Source: CAYZXK01 sp964482395 (GTDB lineage Bacteria > Planctomycetota > Phycisphaerae > UBA1845 > Fen-1342). Taken from it: a stretch of 21,027 bases of DNA. The stretch lies in assembly GCA_964482395.1 (NCBI GenBank), contig CAYZXK010000031.1:1-21027 (forward strand). The letters are read 5' to 3'. The position numbers and the translations under genes were made by a program. The notes under the pieces were generated by a model. The model was given only the letters and a program-made list of their open reading frames with translations, had not been told where the DNA came from and made no database searches. Numbering within the stretch: the stretch's first letter is position 1; the number at the start of each line of letters is the position of its first letter. Below are positions 1 to 6,487 of this stretch, piece after piece.

Positions 1-42
1 GGTAACTGGCGTCCGCTCCAAATCCGCCGCTACGATCCTCAT
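1..42 (-). CDS. 5' end of an unidentified gene running off the left edge
   Basis: An ATG on the minus strand at 42-40 opens a reading frame that stays open to the window edge (14 codons, beginning MRIVAADLERTPVT). A very good Shine-Dalgarno sequence, AAGGAGGA, lies at 57-50 with 7 bases of spacing to the ATG, which is the main reason for calling a gene here. The gene is divergent from the cysteine peptidase at 291, and about 250 bp lie between the two starts. Fourteen residues are too few to name a family, so no function is proposed. The call could be wrong if the frame closes just outside the window. Confidence 0.5.
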   Translation of the reverse strand, partial: MRIVAADLERTPVT

Positions 43-81
43 GGGCGTGTCCTCCTTGTCTGTTAATTCAATATGGGCCAG

Positions 82-109
82 AGGATACGCCCTTCCTACG
101 CCTCGGCAA
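82..109 (-). promoter_or_regulatory. weak sigma70-like promoter candidate for the left-edge gene
   Basis: On the minus strand TTGCCG (109-104) and TATCCT (87-82) are separated by 16 bases, about 40 bases upstream of the minus-strand ATG at 42. Each hexamer matches the sigma70 consensus at four of six positions. This is a visual match only and could be chance. Confidence 0.18.
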
Positions 110-154
110 CGAGATTACACACGAAAGGATACGCCACCGCGACTGACTCGGAGG

Positions 155-183
155 TTGAGTCGAGGGCGGCCAGGCAGTAAAGT
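155..183 (+). promoter_or_regulatory. sigma70-like promoter candidate for the peptidase pair
   Basis: TTGAGT (155-160) and TAAAGT (178-183) are separated by exactly 17 bases, and each matches the sigma70 consensus at four of six positions. The resulting leader to the ATG at 291 would be about 100 bases. It contains a short inverted repeat, GGTTC/GAACC, at 210-221. The match was made by eye and is not supported by any second signal. Confidence 0.28.
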
Positions 184-290
184 AGATTGTGTGTTTTGGG
201 ATGGGGACCGGTTCGGGAACCTGGGGGAGGGCCGGCGCTTCGGCTCCGCCCGGCCGAGCAAACGGTCCTTTACGGAAGAAGGAAACCAAC

Positions 291-3200
291 ATGATTGCTT
301 TAAGGTCCAGCAGGGCGACGGCGGTCGCCGCCGTCTGGTTATGGTCGGGCACGCTGTGGGTGGTTCGACCGGTTCAAGCTCAGCTATCGGATGCGGATAT
401 TGAGGCCCTGCGCCAGCGCGGAGCCCGCGAGGGTTGGACTTTCACGGTTGGTCGCAATCCGGCTACCGAGCGTCCGCTCAGCCAGTTGTGCGGCCTGGTC
501 GAGCCGCCGGACTGGAAAAGCCGGGCTCGTTTCGATTCCTCTCCACCGCGTCGCAGTCTGCCGGCCAAGTTCGACTGGCGGACCCAGGGCGCCTGCCCGC
601 CGGTGCGCGACCAGGGGAACTGCGGCAGTTGCTGGGCGTTCGCGGCCGTCGGAGCGGTAGAAAGCTCGATTCTGATCAGCGGGAGCCCGCAGGCCGATCT
701 GTCCGAGCAGTGGCTGGTAAGCTGCACTGCGGCCGGTAGTTGCAACGGCGGCTGGCACACCGATGCCCTTGAGTACATTCGCTGCGGCGGGCTGATGGAT
801 CCCTGCGGCGGCAACGGGGCGGTGCCGGAAAGCAGCTTTCACTACCAGGCCCGGGATCTGCCCTGCGGTTGCCCCTATCCGCACAGCCATTGTGTCGATT
901 CGTGGTATGTAGTTGGGGACGAGTGGGGCGCGCCGAGCGTCGAGCAGATCAAGCAGGCCATCTACGACCACGGGCCGGTCGCGACCACCGTTTACGTGAA
1001 TGATCCGTTCTCGGCCTATACCGGCGGAATATTCAATCTGTGTCAGCCGGGCATGATCAACCACGCGGTGGTGCTGGTCGGGTGGGATGACACTCAGGGC
1101 AGCCGGGGGGTATGGATACTGCGCAACTCCTGGGGGCCGTACTGGGGCGAAGGCGGCTACATGCGGATCGAATACGATTGCTGCAACGTGGGGTATGTCA
1201 CGTTGTACGTCAACTACCAGCCGCCCGACTGCAACCACAACTCGATTCCCGATTCCCAGGATATCGACTCGGGCACCAGCCCGGACTGCAATCTCAACGC
1301 GGTCCCGGACGAGTGTGAGCCGGGTGGGACTGCGGATTGCAACGCCAACGCCACGCCCGACCTGTGTGACCTGTTTGCCGGCACCAGCTCGGACTGCGAT
1401 GCCAACCATGTGCCCGACGAATGCGATCTGGCGGCCGATCCCGCCCGCGACTGCGATGGCAACGGGGTTCTGGACACCTGCGACCTGGACACCCTCTACC
1501 GCGTGGACGACGGGACGCTGGAGATGCTGTTCAAGTCCGATGTGGGCGGCACGATCTGGCTGAACCATTTCACCGTCCGGCCCGGCAACGACCGCATCGT
1601 GGCGGTCGAGATCGCCTGGGGCTGGGTCGACTACGGGACTGAGGCGACGGTCGCGATCTGGCGCGACCCGGACAACGACGGCAATCCGGACGATGGGGAG
1701 CTGCTCTGGACCAGTCCGCCGGTGCGAGTCATCAATCCCCTGACCAACATGTTTGTCGCGATTGAGGTCCCGGGCATTGATGTGGGTCAGGCGGGCGATT
1801 CGTTTTTCGTCGGGGCATATATCTCAGCGCTGACCTGGAGTTTCCCGGCCGCTCTGGATGGCTCCGCCTCTCGCGGTCGAAGCTGGCTGGTCGAGGGCGA
1901 CGACCTGGCCAACCTGGGGGCCAATGCCAACCTGTTCCTGATCGACGAAGAGTACCCCGGCAACTGGCTGATCCGTTGCCGGGCGGCCTCGCGGGATTGC
2001 AACGGTAACGGCACGTTGGACCAGTGCGACGTGGCCAGCGCCACCAGCCCGGACGCCAACGCCAACGGCGTACCCGACGAGTGCGACCCGGACTGCAACG
2101 GCAACGGCCAGCCCGATGACCTCGACATTGCCGGCGGCAGCAGTCCGGACTGCAACACCACGGGCCGGCCGGATGAATGCGAGCTGACGGCGGTCGCCGC
2201 GGTCGCCGACCAGCCGCCCAAGGGATTGTTCGACGTCGCCTACGCCCAGAGTTTCGATGATTTTGGGTATCCCACGCTCAGCTTGAAGGGGTGGGACGAC
2301 TTCACCTTGAGTTCGGCCTCGGCCCTGACCACCGGACAGGCGTACTTCTGGCCGGAAGACTGGACCGGCTTTGCCCGGATCAGCTTCCTGGTCGAGATTG
2401 CCGACCGGCCGGGCGGATACCAGGCGCAGGGCGGAACCACCCTGCTGTCGACGGTCGGAACCGGACATTTCGGCACCGGTTTGGTCACCTGGGATTTTGG
2501 CGGGGCGGTGCTGCCACGCGGCAAGTATTGGATCTCCGTTCAGGCTCGGGGCGGGTTTTGGCCGTTTGGCCTGGTCTGTTGGTATCGCACCAACCTGGGC
2601 AGCCCCAATGGGTCCCAGCATTACATTCACAACCCCGGCGGCGGGTTCGGCGAGGGCACGCAACCTTTCCTCGGCAGCGCCTGGTACGGCGACCCGGCCG
2701 ACCTGGCGTTTGTTCAGGAACGACTGGTGAACCTGGACCTCAATGCCAACGGCGTGCCGGATGCGTGCGACCCGGATTGCAACCTCAACGGCCTCCCCGA
2801 CGACTACGAGCTGGCTACCGGTCAGGGCGCCGACTGCAACGCCAATGGTCTGCCGGATGATTGCGACATCGCCGCCGGCACCGCCCGGGACTGCAATCAG
2901 AACCGGGTGCCCGACTCCTGCGACATCGCCGCCGGCCGGCTTAAGGACTGCAATGCCAACGGGGTTCCAGACCTCTGCGAGATCGACCAGGGCACGGCCC
3001 GGGACTGCAATCGCAACGCCGTCCCGGACGAGTGCGACCTGGCCGCGGGGACTTCAGCAGACGTGAATCGCAATTCCATCCCGGACGAGTGCGAGAACGA
3101 CTGCAACCATAACGGCATTCCGGACGGATGGGAGATCACGATCGGCGTCGCGGCCGACCTCAACGCCAACGGCTGGCCCGACTCCTGCGATCCCGATTGC

Positions 3201-3965
3201 GACGCCAACGGTCTGCCCGACGACTACGAACTGGCCCGCGGGCTCGGGCCGGACTGCAATGCCAACGGCGTGCTGGACGTCTGCGAGATCGCGGCCGGGC
3301 GTGCGCCAGACGTCAATGAGAACGGCATCCCAGATTCCTGCGAGGTCGATCTCAACGCCAATGGCACGCCGGATAGCTGGGACCTCGCGACCGGCCGCAG
3401 CCTGGACTGCAACCACAACGGCGTGCCGGATGAAGTGGAAGACGACGCGGACGGCGACGGCGTGATCGACGTGTGTGACAACTGTCGGGAGGTAGTCAAC
3501 CCGAGCCAGGCCGACCTGGATGGCGACGGGGTGGGGAACCTGTGTGACAATTGCGTCTTTCTGGCCAACCCCAATCAGAACGACCGCGACAGCGACTCGG
3601 TGGGCGACGCCTGCGATAACTGCCCGGGGGTGTACAACCCGTCGCAGACGGATGCTGACCAGGATGGGGTCGGCGATGCCTGCGACCCGGATTTCCGCAA
3701 GCCTTCTTCCGCCACGGGCAGCCCGCAGACGCCCGCCGAAGAAACGGAGCCCGAGGAAGAACCCCAGGAGCCTAACCAGCCTGTCGCGGGCGAGCCCGAG
3801 CAGTCCGAGCAGGAAACCCCGTCGACACCGGCAGCTCGCGGGGCTCTCTGTCCGACCGCGAGTACACTGCTGCTGACTTCAGTGCTGTTTGGCCTGTTGC
3901 GGGCACGGCGATGCGGACCACCGCCCGCCCGACCAGCGCCAAGGGATCAGAGGAGGATCAGTTAA
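291..3965 (+). CDS. secreted papain-like (C1) cysteine peptidase with calcium-repeat stalk and C-terminal membrane anchor
   Basis: This 1224-residue protein has an N-terminal signal peptide (about 1-30, ending VQAQ) and a short pro-region. A C1A peptidase domain (about 95-310) follows, with the oxyanion Gln108 and the catalytic triad Cys114 (DQGNCGSCWAF), His258 (NHAVVLVGW) and Asn279 (RNSWG). Three arrays of the DCNxNGxPDxCD repeat come next (about 313-398, 569-631, 816-1050). Two unrecognised beta-rich domains separate them (about 401-567 and 633-815). Four thrombospondin-type-3-like units follow (1051-1134), then a Pro/Glu/Gln linker, Cys1187, a hydrophobic run (about 1190-1203) and RARR. 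The start at 291 is preferred over an upstream in-frame ATG at 189 because the signal peptide begins there and AGAAGGAAA lies just upstream. Family knowledge predicts endopeptidase activity outside the cytoplasm. Anchoring by the C-terminus is inference. It is probably co-transcribed with the abutting serine peptidase gene. Confidence 0.93.
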   Translation: MIALRSSRATAVAAVWLWSGTLWVVRPVQAQLSDADIEALRQRGAREGWTFTVGRNPATERPLSQLCGLVEPPDWKSRARFDSSPPRRSLPAKFDWRTQGACPPVRDQGNCGSCWAFAAVGAVESSILISGSPQADLSEQWLVSCTAAGSCNGGWHTDALEYIRCGGLMDPCGGNGAVPESSFHYQARDLPCGCPYPHSHCVDSWYVVGDEWGAPSVEQIKQAIYDHGPVATTVYVNDPFSAYTGGIFNLCQPGMINHAVVLVGWDDTQGSRGVWILRNSWGPYWGEGGYMRIEYDCCNVGYVTLYVNYQPPDCNHNSIPDSQDIDSGTSPDCNLNAVPDECEPGGTADCNANATPDLCDLFAGTSSDCDANHVPDECDLAADPARDCDGNGVLDTCDLDTLYRVDDGTLEMLFKSDVGGTIWLNHFTVRPGNDRIVAVEIAWGWVDYGTEATVAIWRDPDNDGNPDDGELLWTSPPVRVINPLTNMFVAIEVPGIDVGQAGDSFFVGAYISALTWSFPAALDGSASRGRSWLVEGDDLANLGANANLFLIDEEYPGNWLIRCRAASRDCNGNGTLDQCDVASATSPDANANGVPDECDPDCNGNGQPDDLDIAGGSSPDCNTTGRPDECELTAVAAVADQPPKGLFDVAYAQSFDDFGYPTLSLKGWDDFTLSSASALTTGQAYFWPEDWTGFARISFLVEIADRPGGYQAQGGTTLLSTVGTGHFGTGLVTWDFGGAVLPRGKYWISVQARGGFWPFGLVCWYRTNLGSPNGSQHYIHNPGGGFGEGTQPFLGSAWYGDPADLAFVQERLVNLDLNANGVPDACDPDCNLNGLPDDYELATGQGADCNANGLPDDCDIAAGTARDCNQNRVPDSCDIAAGRLKDCNANGVPDLCEIDQGTARDCNRNAVPDECDLAAGTSADVNRNSIPDECENDCNHNGIPDGWEITIGVAADLNANGWPDSCDPDCDANGLPDDYELARGLGPDCNANGVLDVCEIAAGRAPDVNENGIPDSCEVDLNANGTPDSWDLATGRSLDCNHNGVPDEVEDDADGDGVIDVCDNCREVVNPSQADLDGDGVGNLCDNCVFLANPNQNDRDSDSVGDACDNCPGVYNPSQTDADQDGVGDACDPDFRKPSSATGSPQTPAEETEPEEEPQEPNQPVAGEPEQSEQETPSTPAARGALCPTASTLLLTSVLFGLLRARRCGPPPARPAPRDQRRIS
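1227..1484 (+). repeat. DCNxNGxPDxCD repeat array A (5 units)
   Basis: Five tandem coding units follow the peptidase domain directly. Each has a D-C-N/D-x-N core, a P/L-D step and a C-D/E or related ending. The acidic and Asn spacing resembles a calcium-binding loop, so a rigid calcium-stabilised stalk is inferred. Confidence 0.85.
1995..2183 (+). repeat. DCNxNGxPDxCD repeat array B (4 units)
   Basis: Four coding units separate the two unrecognised beta-rich domains of the cysteine peptidase. The last is divergent (NTTGRPDECE). Short units of about 13 residues and long units of 19 residues are mixed. Confidence 0.83.
2736..3440 (+). repeat. DCNxNGxPDxCD repeat array C (14 units)
   Basis: This is the longest array, with 14 units in about 235 residues. 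The long unit is 19 residues (57 bp), for example DCNANGLPDDCDIAAGTAR. A short unit of about 13 residues ending CDP recurs. The units differ enough at the DNA level that this is not a recent simple tandem expansion. Confidence 0.88.
3441..3692 (+). repeat. thrombospondin type 3-like calcium repeats
   Basis: Tandem DxDxDGVGxxCDNC units with intervening NPSQ/NPNQ segments form the last stalk section before the Pro/Glu-rich linker. The D-rich loops match the known calcium-binding thrombospondin type 3 pattern, as found in bacterial OmpA-like and surface proteins. Confidence 0.85.
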
Positions 3966-6317
3966 ATGGTTAGAAGCGCGCTACTTGCTGGATCGTTGGT
4001 AGCGATTGTGTTTGCGGCGTTGCCCGGGCCGACGCCCGTCTGCTTGGCCCAGGGTCCGTCCGAAGCGATACCGGTAATCACCGTGCCGCCACTCGACCTG
4101 GAAGCTGTTCGGGCGGAGGACGTTCAGCGGGAGTTTGAGGGTCTGCCGCCGCGGTACGCCATCCCGCGCGAGACGGTCATCCGGCCCAGCCTGGACGGGG
4201 TCTGGGAGGACCTGGACGCGCAGACGCGTCGGTGGCGACTGCGGATCAGCTCGCCGGGCGCTTTGTCGCTGAACCTGGGATTCGAGGCGTATTACATGCC
4301 GGCGGGGGGCGAGCTGCGCGTCTACGCCACCGACGGCAGCCATGCTCTGCGTCCCTATACCGACGCCGACAACGCCGACCACGGGCAGTTGTGGACACCG
4401 GTAGTGCTGTCCGACGATATCACCCTCGAGGTCCGTGTGCCCCGCAGTCTGGAACACATGCTGATTTTGGAGCTGACCTCGATCAACGTGGGGTACCGGG
4501 GCTTCGGCCAGATGCCGGAGCGCTCCGGTAGCTGCAACATCGACGTGGTCTGCCCGGAGGGGGCCGCCTGGCAGAACGAGATCCCGGCAGTGGCGGTCAT
4601 CTCCACCGGGGGCTCGCTCTTCTGCACCGGCTTCATGGTCAACAACACGGCCCAGGACCAGACGCCCTATTTCATGACCGCCTACCACTGCGGGGTCACC
4701 TCCAGCAACGCACCCTCGCTGGTGGTGTACTGGAACTACCAGAGCCCGACCTGCGGCCAGCACGGCGGCGGCTCACTCAGCCAGTATCAGTCGGGCTCCA
4801 CCTGGCGCGCCGGCTGGTCCACCTCCGACTTCACCCTGGTCCAGCTCAGCCAGCAGCCCAACCCGAGCTGGAATATTACCTACGCCGGCTGGAGCCGCGC
4901 GGATGCCAACTCCACCAGCAGCGTCTGCATCCACCACCCAAGCTGCGACGAAAAAAGCATCAGTTTCGATTACCAGCCTTCGGCCATAACCAGCTACCTG
5001 GGCAGTTCCTCGCCAGGCGACGGAACCCACCTCAAGGTCGACTGGGACCTGGGAGTCACCGAGCCGGGCTCCTCCGGCTCCCCGCTCTTCGACCAGAACC
5101 ACCGCGTGATCGGGCAACTGCACGGTGGCTACTCGGCCTGCAATAGCTCCGATATGCGCGACTGGTACGGCCGCTTTTACCGGTCCTGGACCGGCGGCGG
5201 TTCGAACACGACGCGGCTGAGCAACTGGCTGGACGCGGCCGGCACCGGCCTGATGTACGTGGACACTCTGGTGCCCGGTGCAACCGGCCTTCAGGTCACT
5301 CCAACCAGCAACCTGGAGTCGTGGGGCGACCCGGGCGGCCCCTTTACCCCCGGCAGCATCGTCTATACCCTCAAGAACGTCGGTTCAACGTCCTTCAACT
5401 ACCAGGTCACCAAGAGCCAACCGTGGATTTCACTGACCAATGCAAGCGGTACACTGGCGCCTAACGCGACCGCCGAGGTGACCGTTTCCATCAACTCCGT
5501 CGCTAATTCCCTCGTTATCGGTACTTATACCGACACCGTGTACTTCGTTAACACCACCAGCCATCAGGGCGACACCTCGCGCACCGTCACGCTCCATGTC
5601 GGGGTGCCGCACGTGGTCTACAGTTGGAACCTGGACACCAACCCCGGCTGGACCACCCAGGACCTGTGGGCCTGGGGACACCCGACCGGCGGCGGCGGCC
5701 AGTACGGCAACCCCGACCCGACCGGCGGCCACACCGGCAGCAACGTTTACGGGTATAACCTCAATGGCGATTACCAGAACAACCTGCCAGAACGGCATCT
5801 GACCAGTACCGCTATCGATTGCAGCGACCTTTCGATGGTCTCGCTCCGCTTCTGGCGCTGGCTGAATGTGGAACAGCCGCTCTACGATCACGCCTACGTT
5901 CGAGTCAGCAACAATGGCACGACCTGGACCACCATTTGGCAGAACAGCACTCAGATCACCGATTCATCCTGGAATTACCAGCAGTTCGACATCTCGGCCT
6001 ACGCCGACCACCAGCCCACCGTTTATCTGCGTTGGACCATGGGCACCACTGACTCAAGCTGGCAATTTTCGGGCTGGAACATAGACGACGTGGAGATCTG
6101 GGGCGTGCAAGCGGTGGTGCTGATTCCGGGCGATATGAACTGCGACGGAACGGTCGGCTTCGCCGATATCAACCCCTTCATCCTGGCTTTGACCGACCCG
6201 GATGCTTACGCCGCCGCGTACCCGGAATGCCGCTACCTGAACGCGGACATAGACGGCGACGGTAACGTCGATTTTGCGGACATCAATCCGTTTGTCCAAC
6301 TCCTTACCGGCGGTTGA
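3966..6317 (+). CDS. secreted lysyl-endopeptidase-like serine peptidase (S1) with dockerin-like C-terminus
   Basis: This 783-residue protein carries a signal peptide (about 1-29, ending CLAQ) and an N-terminal beta-rich region. A trypsin-fold domain (about 180-430) resembles bacterial lysyl endopeptidases, with His241 (FMTAYHCG), Asp288 (STSDFTLVQL) and Ser370 (EPGSSGSPLFD). Residues about 438-547 look like a BACON/Ig-type beta domain. Residues about 550-715 resemble a jelly-roll or MAM-like carbohydrate-binding fold. Residues 720-783 form a double calcium-loop dockerin-like module (GDMNCDGTVGFADINPF and DIDGDGNVDFADINPF). The ATG follows the stop of the cysteine peptidase with no gap (TAAATG), and its AGAGGAGGA ribosome site lies inside that gene, so translational coupling is likely. 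Serine endopeptidase activity is expected from the family; Lys specificity is not proven by the sequence. Confidence 0.92.
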   Translation: MVRSALLAGSLVAIVFAALPGPTPVCLAQGPSEAIPVITVPPLDLEAVRAEDVQREFEGLPPRYAIPRETVIRPSLDGVWEDLDAQTRRWRLRISSPGALSLNLGFEAYYMPAGGELRVYATDGSHALRPYTDADNADHGQLWTPVVLSDDITLEVRVPRSLEHMLILELTSINVGYRGFGQMPERSGSCNIDVVCPEGAAWQNEIPAVAVISTGGSLFCTGFMVNNTAQDQTPYFMTAYHCGVTSSNAPSLVVYWNYQSPTCGQHGGGSLSQYQSGSTWRAGWSTSDFTLVQLSQQPNPSWNITYAGWSRADANSTSSVCIHHPSCDEKSISFDYQPSAITSYLGSSSPGDGTHLKVDWDLGVTEPGSSGSPLFDQNHRVIGQLHGGYSACNSSDMRDWYGRFYRSWTGGGSNTTRLSNWLDAAGTGLMYVDTLVPGATGLQVTPTSNLESWGDPGGPFTPGSIVYTLKNVGSTSFNYQVTKSQPWISLTNASGTLAPNATAEVTVSINSVANSLVIGTYTDTVYFVNTTSHQGDTSRTVTLHVGVPHVVYSWNLDTNPGWTTQDLWAWGHPTGGGGQYGNPDPTGGHTGSNVYGYNLNGDYQNNLPERHLTSTAIDCSDLSMVSLRFWRWLNVEQPLYDHAYVRVSNNGTTWTTIWQNSTQITDSSWNYQQFDISAYADHQPTVYLRWTMGTTDSSWQFSGWNIDDVEIWGVQAVVLIPGDMNCDGTVGFADINPFILALTDPDAYAAAYPECRYLNADIDGDGNVDFADINPFVQLLTGG
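6129..6179 (+). repeat. 51-bp dockerin-loop repeat, copy 1
   Basis: This segment encodes the first calcium loop (GDMNCDGTVGFADINPF). It is identical base for base to the reverse complement of 6635-6685 in the neighbouring metallopeptidase gene, so the two copies form a perfect 51-bp inverted repeat about 455 bp apart. Confidence 0.95.
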
Positions 6318-6398
6318 CCGCGAGCCAGGGAGGCCCCGCAGAGAGCATCGGTAAAATGCGCGGCGGGTGGCGGCCGGGCTTGCCCGGCGCGCCCGCCA

Positions 6399-6440
6399 TG
6401 CCGGCGGGTCGGGCCCGCCCGGGTAATACACCCGCCGGCA
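6399..6440. terminator. GC-rich hairpin between convergent genes, possible bidirectional terminator
   Basis: An 11-bp perfect inverted repeat (TGCCGGCGGGT at 6399-6409 and its complement at 6430-6440) encloses a 20-base loop, itself rich in short GGGCCC and CCCGGG palindromes. A second small hairpin (GCCGGGC/GCCCGGC, 6373-6388) lies just before it. The position between two convergent stop codons (6317 and 6488) suits transcription termination in both directions. There is no T-run, so classical intrinsic termination is uncertain. Confidence 0.5.
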
Positions 6441-6487
6441 CGGCCGCAGTGCCACTCGCTCGGAGCGGCGCTTTATCCGCCAAAGGC

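Noticed and set aside
189..290. Upstream ATG at 189 as start of the cysteine peptidase
   Set aside because: It would add 34 polar residues before a clear signal peptide; the ATG at 291 has its own purine-rich ribosome site.
384..1568. Long minus-strand frame (394 residues) opposite the cysteine peptidase
   Set aside because: The plus-strand frame has a catalytic triad, a signal peptide and repeats; the minus frame is low-complexity Val/Ala/Gly/Arg sequence with no ribosome site, typical of antisense frames in GC-rich DNA.
2736..3440. Regular 57-bp periodicity considered as a CRISPR array or minisatellite
   Set aside because: The period encodes a conserved protein unit in one continuous frame with varied DNA sequence; there are no identical repeats separated by unique spacers.
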